64,000 nt of DNA from Streptomyces sp. B21-105 (GTDB taxonomy: Bacteria; Actinomycetota; Actinomycetes; Streptomycetales; Streptomycetaceae), in contig NZ_JARUMJ010000001.1 of assembly GCF_036898465.1 (NCBI RefSeq), positions 1,426,001 through 1,490,000 of the forward strand. Direction: 5' to 3'. The translations under genes were made by a program, and so were the position numbers. Of the stretch, positions 33,958 through 42,556 are shown piece after piece. A model generated the notes under the pieces. The model saw nothing but the letters and a program-made list of their open reading frames with translations, made no database searches and was not told the DNA's origin. How positions within the stretch are numbered: position 1 is the stretch's first letter; every line of letters begins with the position of its first letter.

Positions 33958-34815
33958 GTGACAGCACTCTTCGCCCTCGCCACCAGCCTGCTGTGGGGGC
34001 TGGCCGACTTCGGCGGCGGACTGCTGACCCGGCGCACCCCGGCGCTGACGGTGGTCGTCGTCTCGCAGGCGATCTCGGCGGCGGTCCTCGGCGCGATCGT
34101 GATCGCGACCGGCGGCTGGAGCGAGGCCGGTCCCGCACTGTGGTTCGCGGTCGCCGCAGGTGCGGTGGGCCCGGTGGCGCTGCTCTGCTTCTACAAGGCG
34201 CTCGCACTCGGCCCCATGGGGGTGGTCTCCCCGCTCGGCACGGTGGGCGTGGCCGTGCCGGTCGGCGTGGGCCTCTACCTCGGCGAGCGGCCCGGCCTGA
34301 CGCAGATCGCGGGGATCGCGGTCGCCGTGCTCGGGATCGTCCTCGCGGGCGGACCACAGTTGCGGGGCGCGCCCGTGCAACGGCGGGCCATCCTGCTCAC
34401 GCTCGTAGCGGCCTTCGGCTTCGGCACGGTCTTCGCCCTGATCGCGGAGGCGTCGACCACGGTGACGGGCCTGTTCCTCGCCCTCTTCGTCCAGCGCGCG
34501 GTCAGCGTGGCGGTCGGCGGTCTCGCGCTGCACGTCTCCGTGCGGCGGGGCGCCGCCGTCCTCCCGGACGGCGGTTTCCCGTGGCGCTCGCTGCCGGCCC
34601 TGGCCTTCGTCGGCCTCGCCGACGTCGCGGCGAACGGCACCTATGTCGTCGCCGCCCAGCACGGGCCGGTCACGGTGGCCGCCGTGCTCGCCTCCCTGTA
34701 CCCCGTCGTCACGGCCCTCGCCGCGCGCGGTCTGCTGCGCGAACGGCTCCGCGGGCTCCAGGCGGCCGGCGCGGGGCTGGCCCTGGTGGGCACACTGCTG
34801 CTGGCGACCGGCTGA
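33958..34815 (+). CDS. EamA/DMT-family transporter
   Basis: A 285-residue protein with ten predicted helices in two EamA repeats. The N terminus TALFALATSLLWGLADFGGG is typical. GTG 33958 follows GAGGA. Substrate unknown. The divergent XRE-cupin gene is a likely regulator. Confidence 0.9.
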   Translation: MTALFALATSLLWGLADFGGGLLTRRTPALTVVVVSQAISAAVLGAIVIATGGWSEAGPALWFAVAAGAVGPVALLCFYKALALGPMGVVSPLGTVGVAVPVGVGLYLGERPGLTQIAGIAVAVLGIVLAGGPQLRGAPVQRRAILLTLVAAFGFGTVFALIAEASTTVTGLFLALFVQRAVSVAVGGLALHVSVRRGAAVLPDGGFPWRSLPALAFVGLADVAANGTYVVAAQHGPVTVAAVLASLYPVVTALAARGLLRERLRGLQAAGAGLALVGTLLLATG

Positions 34816-34925
34816 GCCACCCACCGGCCGCGGCCCGAATCCCGTCAGCGCGGCCCGATTCCCGTCAGCGTGCCCCGAACGCCGTTGCCGTGCCCGAATC
34901 CGGTTGCCGTACCCCGCATCCCGTT

Positions 34926-35690
34926 TCAGCCCTCGGGCTCCAGCTGGGCGAGGCGTTCCACCGTCTCCTCGTCGAGCTCCGACAGCGCGACCAGCTGGTC
35001 CGGGGTGACACCGTCCGGTATCGGCACCGGGGGCGGGGTGCGCAACGGCGGCTGCCAGCCGTCGTCGGGCGTCCAGCGCCGTACGACCCGGGCGGGCGCG
35101 CCCGCGACCACGGCGTGGTCGGGAACCTGACCGCGCACCACCGCCCCGGCAGCCACCACGACGTTGCGGCCGATCCGCGCCCCCGGCAGGATCACCGCGC
35201 CCGTGCCGATCCAGCACCCGGGGCCGATCTCCACGGGCTCCATCCGCGGCCACTGCTTGCCGATCGGCTCGTGCGGGTCGTCGTAGGAGTGGTTCGTGGA
35301 CGTCACGTACACGTACGGGCCGAAGTAGCAGTCGCTGCCGATGGTGACGGTGGTGTCGGCGATGACATGACTGCCCCGGCCGAGGACCACGCCGTCGCCG
35401 AGGCGCAGGATCGGATCGGGTCCGAGATCGAGGTCCGGCATCAGACCGGCGGTCAGGGTGACCTGCTCGCCGACGATGCAGTGCGCCCCCAGATGGATCC
35501 AGGGCTCCCCGAACACCGTGCCGAGCGGGAAGGCGAGCCGGGTGCCCGGGCCCATCGAGCCGAAGCGGAAGTGTCCGGGGCGTTCGGCGGTGACGGAACC
35601 CGTGCGCTGCACCCAGGCCCAGCCCGCGTGGACGGCGCGCTGCACGAGGCGGCGCCGCCATGATGAGAACGTGTTCTTGCGCTTGGGCAC
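34926..35690 (-). CDS. Hexapeptide-repeat acyltransferase (left-handed beta-helix)
   Basis: 254 residues. LbH repeats fill ~70-200 (IGTGAVILPGARIGRNVVVAAGAVV) and carry the acetyltransferase-type TSTNHSYDDPHEPIG loop near residue 130. Such proteins transfer acetyl or other acyl groups to sugars or small molecules. GTG 35690 gives the VPKRKNTFSSWRRR N terminus; a longer frame to 35723 is less likely. Divergent from another LbH protein. Confidence 0.88.
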   Translation of the reverse strand: MPKRKNTFSSWRRRLVQRAVHAGWAWVQRTGSVTAERPGHFRFGSMGPGTRLAFPLGTVFGEPWIHLGAHCIVGEQVTLTAGLMPDLDLGPDPILRLGDGVVLGRGSHVIADTTVTIGSDCYFGPYVYVTSTNHSYDDPHEPIGKQWPRMEPVEIGPGCWIGTGAVILPGARIGRNVVVAAGAVVRGQVPDHAVVAGAPARVVRRWTPDDGWQPPLRTPPPVPIPDGVTPDQLVALSELDEETVERLAQLEPEG

Positions 35691-35799
35691 CCGCTCACCG
35701 TACTCAGGGGGCGCCGGGGCCACGGGCCCGCTGCCCTGTGATCTTCACCCCACCGGGTGGCGTACGGTGCGCGGAGAAGACGGACGCGAGGAGACGGTG

Positions 35800-36330
35800 A
35801 TGACGCACAGGGCGCTGATCGTGGGCATCGGCGGCAGGGAACCCCAGGTCGACGCGGAGGCGTTCGTGGCGCCGACGGCCTCCGTGATCGGGGACGTGAC
35901 GCTGGAGGCGGGCGCGAGCGTCTGGTACGGGGCGGTGGTGCGCGGGGACGTGGAAGGGATCACTGTGCGCCGGGACGCGAACGTCCAGGACAACGTGACG
36001 CTGCACGCCGACCCCGGGTTTCCGGTGACCATCGGCGAGCGGGTCTCCGTCGGCCACAACGCCGTCGTGCACGGCGCGACCGTCGAGGACGACTGCCTCG
36101 TCGGGATGGGCGCGACGGTGCTCAACGGGGCCGTGATCGGGGCGGGTTCGCTGGTCGCCGCGCAGGCGCTGGTACCGCAGGGCATGCAGGTCCCGCCGGG
36201 GTCGCTGGTGGCGGGCGTGCCGGCCAAGGTCAAGCGGGAGTTGACGCAGGAGGAGCGTCAAGGGGTCACGCTGAACGGCACGTTGTACGCGGATCTGGCC
36301 AAGGCGCACGACGCGATCCACGAGGAGTAG
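35800..36330 (+). CDS. Gamma-class carbonic anhydrase-like protein
   Basis: A 176-residue LbH trimer-type protein with all three zinc-ligand histidines of gamma carbonic anhydrases: His69 in TLHAD, His86 in VGHN and His91 in VVHG. The proton-shuttle glutamate loop of the archaeal enzyme is not evident, so CO2 hydration activity is uncertain. ATG 35800 follows GAGGAG; GTG 35797 is also in frame. Confidence 0.9.
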   Translation: MTHRALIVGIGGREPQVDAEAFVAPTASVIGDVTLEAGASVWYGAVVRGDVEGITVRRDANVQDNVTLHADPGFPVTIGERVSVGHNAVVHGATVEDDCLVGMGATVLNGAVIGAGSLVAAQALVPQGMQVPPGSLVAGVPAKVKRELTQEERQGVTLNGTLYADLAKAHDAIHEE

Positions 36331-36338
36331 GCGACGGG

Positions 36339-36357
36339 CCCCGCGCACCGTGCGGGG
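36339..36357. terminator. Hairpin between convergent genes
   Basis: CCCCGC and GCGGGG (6 bp) flank a 7-nt loop in the 36-bp gap between the carbonic-anhydrase-like and DedA genes. Confidence 0.5.
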
Positions 36358-36366
36358 GGTGTGGCG

Positions 36367-37023
36367 TCACTCCCCGGCGGTCACCGGCTCCGGCTCGGAC
36401 GCGGACTCGGGCTGCGCCGTCTGCATCTTCTTGGCCTTGCGCTTGATCACCAGCATCGAGGTCAGGCCGATCAGCACCGCGAGCACCAGCCCCAGCCAGG
36501 AGAACCGCTTCAGCCAGGACTCCGCGACGACGCCCACGTAGTAGATGACCGCGGTGGTGCCACCCGCCCACGCGATGCCGCCGAGGACGTTGGCGACGAG
36601 GAACTTCCAGTACGGCATGTGCAGGACGCCCGCGAGCGGGCCGGCGAAGATGCGCAGCAGGGCGACGAACCGGCCGAAGAAGACCGCCCACATGCCCCAC
36701 TTCTCGAACGACCGCTCGGCGGTGGCGATGTGCCCCTCGCTGAAGTGCCGGGGGAACTTCCCGCCGAGCCAGGCCAGCAGCGGACGTCCGCCCTTGCGGC
36801 CGATGGCGTAGCCGATGGAGTCGCCGATGACGGCGCCGGCGGTGGCGCACGCGCCGAGCACGACGGGGTTGATGCCGCCGTGCTGGGAGGACAGCAGCGC
36901 GGCCGAGACCAGAATGATCTCGCCGGGCAGCGGGATGCCGAGGCTCTCGAGACCGATGACCAGGCCCACCATCGCGTAGACGGCGACCGCGGGCACCGAG
37001 TCGAGCCATTCCTGCACGTGCAC
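36367..37023 (-). CDS. DedA/VTT-family membrane protein
   Basis: A 218-residue polytopic protein with the DedA motifs PGEIILVSAALL and the FGRFVALLRIFAGPLAG signature containing the conserved Arg residues. DedA proteins are linked to undecaprenyl-phosphate or phospholipid flipping and membrane homeostasis. GTG 37023 has GGGAGGA 7-8 nt upstream. The C-terminal tail is charged. Confidence 0.92.
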   Translation of the reverse strand: MHVQEWLDSVPAVAVYAMVGLVIGLESLGIPLPGEIILVSAALLSSQHGGINPVVLGACATAGAVIGDSIGYAIGRKGGRPLLAWLGGKFPRHFSEGHIATAERSFEKWGMWAVFFGRFVALLRIFAGPLAGVLHMPYWKFLVANVLGGIAWAGGTTAVIYYVGVVAESWLKRFSWLGLVLAVLIGLTSMLVIKRKAKKMQTAQPESASEPEPVTAGE

Positions 37024-37187
37024 CGCGGGTTCCTCCCGTTCGACGTCCCTGACTTGCGGGTTCCCGCGAAGCCTACCGGGTCGGCCGGGCCCGGAGCCGT
37101 CCGGTGGTACAGCACACCACGGCGTGGATCCGGGGATCCGGGGTGCGCGAGACGGCGGGCCGGGCCGCGGGACTGTCGGCCCGCCGC

Positions 37188-39158
37188 TCAGCGGCCCAGA
37201 GCCCTCGCCACACCGGCGACGACGTGACCCGGCACCCGCTCCCCACCGAGGCGGACGGGAAGGGCCCCGGCAGGCGTGGCGGGGGCAGGCCGACCCCTCG
37301 GGCCGTTCGAGGCGTCCGAAGGGTCCGAGGCATCCGCGCTGTCCGACGTGACCGAGGTACCCGACGTGCCCGAGGCGCCGGGGTCGCCCGTCGCGTCGCA
37401 GCAGTCCGCCTGGACGATCCTCATGTGGAACTGCGGTGCGGACGGGGTCGGTTCGGCGGGCTCCGGGACGGTGCCGGGGGCGCCGGGCGCGGCGTCGCGC
37501 GGGGCGGGTGCGCCCGGCGGCACCGCGGTCTTCGGGTCGGGCGGTTCCTCCGAGCCGCGGGCCTGCGGGCCGGGCCGCCCCGTCGAGGGGGCGGCCGTGT
37601 CGAACAGCCACCGCTGTCCGGCGGAACCGTCCCGTGGGGCGACGGCGAGGGTCCTGCCCGAGCCGTCGGCGTCGCGGGCGACCACGAGTTCGTCGTTCCG
37701 GCGCAGCAGGAGCTCACCGCGGACGGTCAGGTCGAAGAACGCCTCGCCGGAGTGCACCAGGCAGCCGGCCAGGGCGGTCGTGCGCCGTTGCGGATCGGCG
37801 GCCAGGCAGAGCGTCGGGTCGGCGGAGCTGCGCAGCAGACCGTCCTCACCGTACGACCACTGCTGGGTCGCGGCCGGTGAGCATGGAGTGAGGACGATCG
37901 CCGCTCCGGTGGTCGCCCGGCCGCCCTGGACGTCGAGGCAGAGGTCCGTGTCCGGGCTGCGCAGCCTGCCGCGCGCGATCTCGGTGGACCGGGAGGCGGA
38001 CGCGGCCGACGGGAAAGCGGAGGACGAGCGGTCGCCCGAACCGTCCGCGCCGCCCGAACCGCCCTGTGCGACGGCGCCCGGGGCGCTGACGCCGCTGGCC
38101 GGCGCGCCCCAGGTGGCCCCGGGTGCGGGGATGCCGGTGTCGTCCGTCCAGCCCCTGGTCACGAAGACGGTCGCGACCAGCGCGAGGGCGGTGAGTCCGG
38201 CGCCCACGAGTACGGTCCGGGGTCGCCTGCCGGGCAGGGCGAGCAGGCCGGCCGACGTGGTGCGGTGGCGGCCGGTTCCGGCGAGCGGACGCACGGGAGC
38301 GGGCCGGACAGCGGCGCCGGCGGCGGCCGTACGGGCGGGACGCGACTCGAGGTAGCGCAGTGCGCCCCAGCCGAGCACGGTCTCGGCGAGCAGCACGTCC
38401 AGTCCGCCGTCGAAGTGGCTGAACTGTTCGGCGGCGTGCCGGCAGAAACGGCAGTGCACGAGATGGTCCCGGACATCGGGCAACAGGGTTCCGCGGCGGC
38501 GCAGGGGGACGTCGAGGAGACGGTTGTAGAAACGGCATTCGCTGGACGGTGCGAGTTCCCGGTGGGCGCGTACGCAACCCGCCCGGAATTGCTCCCGTGC
38601 CTGTTCCAGGACGGCCGCCGCGGTCACGGCGTCCATGCCCGACAGACCAGCTGGTACGGTTATCGTTTCCGATTCTACCTCTGTGTGCCACAACAGGCAT
38701 TGGGAGGCTGCCGGAAGCAACTGGAAAGCGCGTTCGGCGAGTTGCCGCCTTTCCGCGGTCACCGGTCGCGCGGCGCGCAGTCCACGACCGCCGACGGTTT
38801 TCCGTAGTTCCGGCAGGACGGCGGAAACGCCTTCGGCGCCGGCCCATTCACGCACCGTCTCACGGACGGCGACCAGGAGCTGGGGACGCAGTGCGCCTGT
38901 GGTGCGCCCGTCCGCGAGGCGGCCGAGCACTTCATGGAAGGCGGCGGCGGCCACCAGTCGTGCGGTGTCCTCGGTGCCGGCCAGGCAGACGGTCGCGTAG
39001 TCGTGAGCGGCCCGCCAGTGCCGGGCGAAGAGCAGGGCGATCGCACGGTGCCGTCCGTCGCCGCCGGCCAGTCGGGCGACGAGCTGGGGGTCGGAATCCC
39101 CCGGGATCCAGCCGGGTCGGGGCGGGTGGGGCGGACGTGGGGGGTTGGGGGATTGCAC
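37188..39158 (-). CDS. RICIN-domain membrane protein with sigma-factor-like N terminus
   Basis: 656 residues. Residues ~10-190 read like degenerate sigma-70 regions 2 and 4 (SDPQLVARLAGGDGRHRAIALLFARHW; ERAFQLLPAASQCLLWHTEVE). An anti-sigma-like HLVHCRFCRHAAEQF zinc motif lies near residue 235. One transmembrane helix is at ~312-332 (TVLVGAGLTALALVATVFV). A beta-trefoil RICIN domain covers ~390-520 (DLCLDVQGG). The remaining ~130 residues are Pro/Ala/Gly/Ser-rich. The predicted topology is inside-out: cytosolic sigma-like part, external lectin. GTG 39158 has GGAAGGA upstream. Confidence 0.85.
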   Translation of the reverse strand: MQSPNPPRPPHPPRPGWIPGDSDPQLVARLAGGDGRHRAIALLFARHWRAAHDYATVCLAGTEDTARLVAAAAFHEVLGRLADGRTTGALRPQLLVAVRETVREWAGAEGVSAVLPELRKTVGGRGLRAARPVTAERRQLAERAFQLLPAASQCLLWHTEVESETITVPAGLSGMDAVTAAAVLEQAREQFRAGCVRAHRELAPSSECRFYNRLLDVPLRRRGTLLPDVRDHLVHCRFCRHAAEQFSHFDGGLDVLLAETVLGWGALRYLESRPARTAAAGAAVRPAPVRPLAGTGRHRTTSAGLLALPGRRPRTVLVGAGLTALALVATVFVTRGWTDDTGIPAPGATWGAPASGVSAPGAVAQGGSGGADGSGDRSSSAFPSAASASRSTEIARGRLRSPDTDLCLDVQGGRATTGAAIVLTPCSPAATQQWSYGEDGLLRSSADPTLCLAADPQRRTTALAGCLVHSGEAFFDLTVRGELLLRRNDELVVARDADGSGRTLAVAPRDGSAGQRWLFDTAAPSTGRPGPQARGSEEPPDPKTAVPPGAPAPRDAAPGAPGTVPEPAEPTPSAPQFHMRIVQADCCDATGDPGASGTSGTSVTSDSADASDPSDASNGPRGRPAPATPAGALPVRLGGERVPGHVVAGVARALGR

Positions 39159-39329
39159 GGAACCAATTCCTTCCAAGCCGACGAACGGCACGGAAGAGGA
39201 CGTCGTCGGAAAGCAGGTGCCTGACTGGTGCGTACCTTTGGTCCGACCGGGCGCGTTGACCTGATCCGACCCATCCGTAAGGGGAGGCTCACCTTCGCAC
39301 ACGTGCCTCACGGGAAACAAGGAGTTCGA
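39159..39329. other. Divergent promoter region (RICIN gene / small gene)
   Basis: 171 bp between the RICIN-protein start and the small-gene start. No protein-coding signal beyond the flanking frames; promoters for both genes should lie here. Confidence 0.4.
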
Positions 39330-39623
39330 GTGACCCAAGTTCAAAGCGCGGGAATTTCAGATAAGTTACCGGCGGTATCCGCACCCGCTTTCGAAAATTC
39401 ACCGGACGGCCGGACTCAACTTGTGCACGTGGAAAGCGGGATGGTGCACGAAATCTCCAACTTCGGGACCGTCGCTGCGACCCTGTCCACCCACCCGGGG
39501 AGCCGGACCATCGGGAAGCCGGACCATCGGGAAGCCGGAGCGTCCTGGTCCACAGGACCCGCCGGTCCACAGGAATCTCCGAGGCGGCTCCCGGCCTACT
39601 CCCATCGCCGTCGGCCAGCATGA
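39330..39623 (+). CDS. Small protein of unknown function, coupled to galU (97 aa)
   Basis: GTG 39330 has an ideal AAGGAG six nt upstream. The sequence begins TQVQSAGISDKLPAVSAP and is acidic and Ser/Thr-rich in the first ~55 residues, unlike the high-Arg shadow frames nearby. Base composition is lower in GC than its neighbours. The stop overlaps the galU ATG (ATGA), so the two are probably translationally coupled. A 16-nt tandem duplication within the gene shifts the C-terminal frame, so the last ~40 residues may be non-ancestral. I do not recognise the family. Confidence 0.5.
   Translation: MTQVQSAGISDKLPAVSAPAFENSPDGRTQLVHVESGMVHEISNFGTVAATLSTHPGSRTIGKPDHREAGASWSTGPAGPQESPRRLPAYSHRRRPA
39501..39539. 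repeat. Tandem duplication inside the small gene
   Basis: A 16-nt unit (AGCCGGACCATCGGGA) occurs twice head-to-tail (39501-39532) and is followed by 7 bases of a third copy. Because 16 is not divisible by three, the duplication changes reading frame downstream. Confidence 0.85.
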
Positions 39624-40681
39624 TCGGCATGAACGCCCCCCGCCCCGCACCCAGCGTCCGCAAAGCCGTCGTCCCGGCCGCCGGTCTCGGCACCCGGTTC
39701 CTCCCCGCCACCAAGGCGACCCCGAAGGAGATGCTGCCGGTCGTCGACAAGCCGGCCATCCAGTACGTCGTCGAGGAGGCGGCCGCCGCCGGTCTGGACG
39801 ACGTGCTGATGGTCACGGGCCGGCACAAGCGGGCCATCGAGGACCACTTCGACCACGCCTTCGAGCTGGAACAGGCGCTCGCCGCGAAGGGCGACACCGT
39901 GCGACTGGACGCGGTCCGCGACCCGGCCCGGCTCGCCGACATCCACCACATCCGGCAGGGCGACCCGCTGGGCCTCGGCCATGCGGTGCTCTGCGCCCGC
40001 CACCACGTGGGCGACCAGCCGTTCGCCGTCCTGCTGGGCGACGACCTCATCGATCCGCGCGAGACCCTGCTCAGCAGGATGCTCGAGGTCCGCGAGCGGT
40101 ACGCCGGCAGCGTGGTCGCCCTCATGGAGGTCCCCCCGGAGCAGGTCCACCTCTACGGCTGCGCGGCGGTGGAGCCCTCGGGCGAGGAGGGGGTCGTCCG
40201 CGTCACCGGCCTGGTGGAGAAACCCGCACGCGAGGACGCGCCGAGCCGGTACGCGGTGATCGGGCGGTACGTCCTCGACCCGGCCGTGTTCGACGTCCTG
40301 GAGCGCACCGGGCCGGGCCGCGGCGGTGAGATCCAGCTGACCGACGCCCTCCAGGAACTCGCGGCAGGCGGCACGGTGCACGGTGTGGTCTTCTCCGGCC
40401 GCCGCTACGACACCGGCGACAAGGCCGACTATCTGCGCACGGTCGTCCGTCTCGCCTGCGACCGGCCCGATCTGGGACCGGATTTCACGACCTGGCTCAA
40501 GGAGTTCGTCGCGAGCCTGGAGGACACCGAGGCCGAGACCGACACGGACACCGACACCGCACGGGAGCGAAAGGGGGAGCACCAGCGGGCGCAGGAACCG
40601 CAGCATCAGCGGGCGCACGAGCATCAGCAGGTGCCAGAGCACGGCCACGGCCAGGAGCCGGCACAGCGCCCGGCGGCATGA
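39620..40681 (+). CDS. galU: UTP-glucose-1-phosphate uridylyltransferase
   Basis: A 353-residue nucleotidyltransferase making UDP-glucose. The family motif PAAGLGTRFLPATKATPKEM lies at residues ~17-36. EKP appears in GLVEKPAR. The C-terminal ~50 residues are a low-complexity Glu/His/Gln tail (AETDTDTDTARERKG) beyond the usual ~300-residue length. The ATG at 39620 overlaps the small upstream gene's stop; ATG 39629 is an alternative. Confidence 0.93.
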   Translation: MIGMNAPRPAPSVRKAVVPAAGLGTRFLPATKATPKEMLPVVDKPAIQYVVEEAAAAGLDDVLMVTGRHKRAIEDHFDHAFELEQALAAKGDTVRLDAVRDPARLADIHHIRQGDPLGLGHAVLCARHHVGDQPFAVLLGDDLIDPRETLLSRMLEVRERYAGSVVALMEVPPEQVHLYGCAAVEPSGEEGVVRVTGLVEKPAREDAPSRYAVIGRYVLDPAVFDVLERTGPGRGGEIQLTDALQELAAGGTVHGVVFSGRRYDTGDKADYLRTVVRLACDRPDLGPDFTTWLKEFVASLEDTEAETDTDTDTARERKGEHQRAQEPQHQRAHEHQQVPEHGHGQEPAQRPAA

Positions 40682-40754
40682 CCGGGTCGCACCCGGCGCC
40701 GCACGCACAGAACGCGGCGGCCGACGGCCTCCGCCGCAGGCATCCGAAGCCGGC

Positions 40755-41207
40755 TCAGCCGTTGGGGCGCAGGGTCCAGATGACGGTCATCTCGCCGGTG
40801 ACGGCCCCGTCGGCACGGCGGATCTCGATGGCGACCGGGAACTCGGGGCGCTCCCCCGCGTCGAGCTGCGCGACCACCTCGGCGGCCGGACGGCCCAGGG
40901 TGGCGGTGGCGGTGACCGGGCCCATGGCGAGCTTGCGGTAGGCGATCTCGGCGCCCACGGCGAGCGGCACGGCACGGGAGAGCTGGTCGCCGAACGCGGC
41001 GAGCACGATCGCGCCGCTGGCGGACTCGCCGAGCGTGAACATCGCCCCGGCGTGCGGGCCGCCCACATGGTTGTGGAACTCGCTCTGGTCCGGCAGGGCG
41101 ACCACGGCCTTCTCCGGGCCGGCCTCGAGGAACTCGAGGCGGAGGGTCCGGGCCATGGGCACGGTGGCGGCGAGCATCTCGCCGATGGACATCTGGTCTG
41201 CGCTCAT
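40755..41207 (-). CDS. Hotdog-fold thioesterase-like protein (DUF4442/PaaI type)
   Basis: A 150-residue hotdog domain. FHNHVGGPHAGAMFTLGESASG is the active-site helix region and VGAEIAYRKLAMGPVTATA forms the following strands. PaaI-like proteins hydrolyse acyl-CoAs; substrate unknown. ATG 41207. No operon partner. Confidence 0.88.
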   Translation of the reverse strand: MSADQMSIGEMLAATVPMARTLRLEFLEAGPEKAVVALPDQSEFHNHVGGPHAGAMFTLGESASGAIVLAAFGDQLSRAVPLAVGAEIAYRKLAMGPVTATATLGRPAAEVVAQLDAGERPEFPVAIEIRRADGAVTGEMTVIWTLRPNG

Positions 41208-41434
41208 ACACCGAGGTTACCTACGAGTAGCTTCGGCTGGCCAGACCGGTGTGACGAGCCACGCACGCCCGGCCTCCCGGTGGCCCGGACGACATCCGGG
41301 CGCCTCCGGGGCGCGAGCTCCCGTCACCGCAATCCGGGAGTTCACGGACACCGCCTGCGTGATTCAGCCAACGGAAGCCGGATTCGGTACCTCCCTGACA
41401 AGGGGCGGTGACCGAATCGTGTCCTGGACGGCAC

Positions 41435-41440
41435 TAGGGT
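41435..41440 (+). promoter_or_regulatory. -10 box for the leaderless membrane-protein gene
   Basis: TAGGGT lies 8 nt before ATG 41449 with no ribosome-binding site, consistent with leaderless expression. Confidence 0.4.
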
Positions 41441-41448
41441 TTCTGGCC

Positions 41449-42492
41449 ATGTGGCCAGGACAGCAGCCGCCCGGGGGAGAGCCGAACCCGCAGGCGCAGA
41501 ACAATCCGTACCAGCAGCCGGGATACCAGCAGCCGGGATACCAGCAGCCGAATCCGTATCAGCAACCCGGTTACCAGCAGCAGCCCAACCCCTATGCCCA
41601 GCAGCCCCAGTGGGGCGCCCAGCCGCCGACGGTCGTGTCCCCGCCGCCCGGCGGCAACGGCGGGCCCGGGGGCGGAGGCAAGCGGACCAAGCTGGTCGCG
41701 ATCGTCGCCGCCTCCGCCGTCGTCGTGGCCGCCGGAGTCACCGGCTTCCTCGTGCTGGGCGGCGGTGACGACGAGAAGACCGACGTGACCAAGAGCAGCC
41801 CGAGCCCCACGACCTCCACGTCCGCCTCGGATTCCGCCTCCGCCGGCACGGACGACAACCCGCGCAGCAACGAGACCGAGAAGCCGACCGTCGCAGGCTG
41901 GAAGGTCGTCGTGAACCCCAAGTGGGGCCTCGCCTACGACGTGCCGGCCGACTGGGAGGTCCAGTCACCCGGTCTGAGCCAGGGCTTCGAGTGGGAGGAC
42001 AAGAAGAAGTCCGACGGCTACGACCGGATCCTGCAAGGGGGCACGGCGGAGTTCAAGTCGAAGTGGTGCTCCACGGACTCCGACAAGGACGGCAAGACCG
42101 AGGACACCGCGCTGGCCGTGGTCGGCTCCAAGGGCGCCGAGGGCGCCAAGACCACCGACGAGATCGCGATCAACACGCCCGCCTGGTGGGTGTTCGGCGG
42201 CTACACCGAGCCGGACAAGAAGAGTCTCACCTTCGACAACAAGGCCACCGCGTTCACCACCGCCTCGGGCATCAAGGGCAGCTACGCCTGGGCCCGGTCG
42301 ACGAACACGCCCCAGAAGGGCAAGTGCGACAGTGACGGCAAAGCGATCACGTTCGGCTTCAAGAACTCCAAGGGCGACTTCGTGTCCTGGAACCTGTACG
42401 GAGCCAAGGGCGTGAAGGACGAGCTCCCGACCGCCACGATCATGCAGATCCTCAGCACCGTACGCCTGCACGGAACACCGACGCACAACTAG
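41449..42492 (+). CDS. Gln/Pro-rich single-pass membrane protein
   Basis: 347 residues. The first ~75 contain NPYQQPGYQQ-type repeats. A transmembrane helix is at ~82-102 (LVAIVAASAVVVAAGVTGFLV). A Ser/Thr-rich linker and then an extracellular globular domain (~145-345) with Trp-rich motifs (WKVVVNPKWGLAYDVPADWE) follow. The pattern is that of an actinobacterial type-II anchored surface protein. The globular domain is not recognised. Confidence 0.82.
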   Translation: MWPGQQPPGGEPNPQAQNNPYQQPGYQQPGYQQPNPYQQPGYQQQPNPYAQQPQWGAQPPTVVSPPPGGNGGPGGGGKRTKLVAIVAASAVVVAAGVTGFLVLGGGDDEKTDVTKSSPSPTTSTSASDSASAGTDDNPRSNETEKPTVAGWKVVVNPKWGLAYDVPADWEVQSPGLSQGFEWEDKKKSDGYDRILQGGTAEFKSKWCSTDSDKDGKTEDTALAVVGSKGAEGAKTTDEIAINTPAWWVFGGYTEPDKKSLTFDNKATAFTTASGIKGSYAWARSTNTPQKGKCDSDGKAITFGFKNSKGDFVSWNLYGAKGVKDELPTATIMQILSTVRLHGTPTHN

Positions 42493-42556
42493 CCAGGACC
42501 TGGCCGGCCGACGGGAGGACGCGCGGTGGCCGGCGGAGCGGCGCGAGTGCCGTCGG

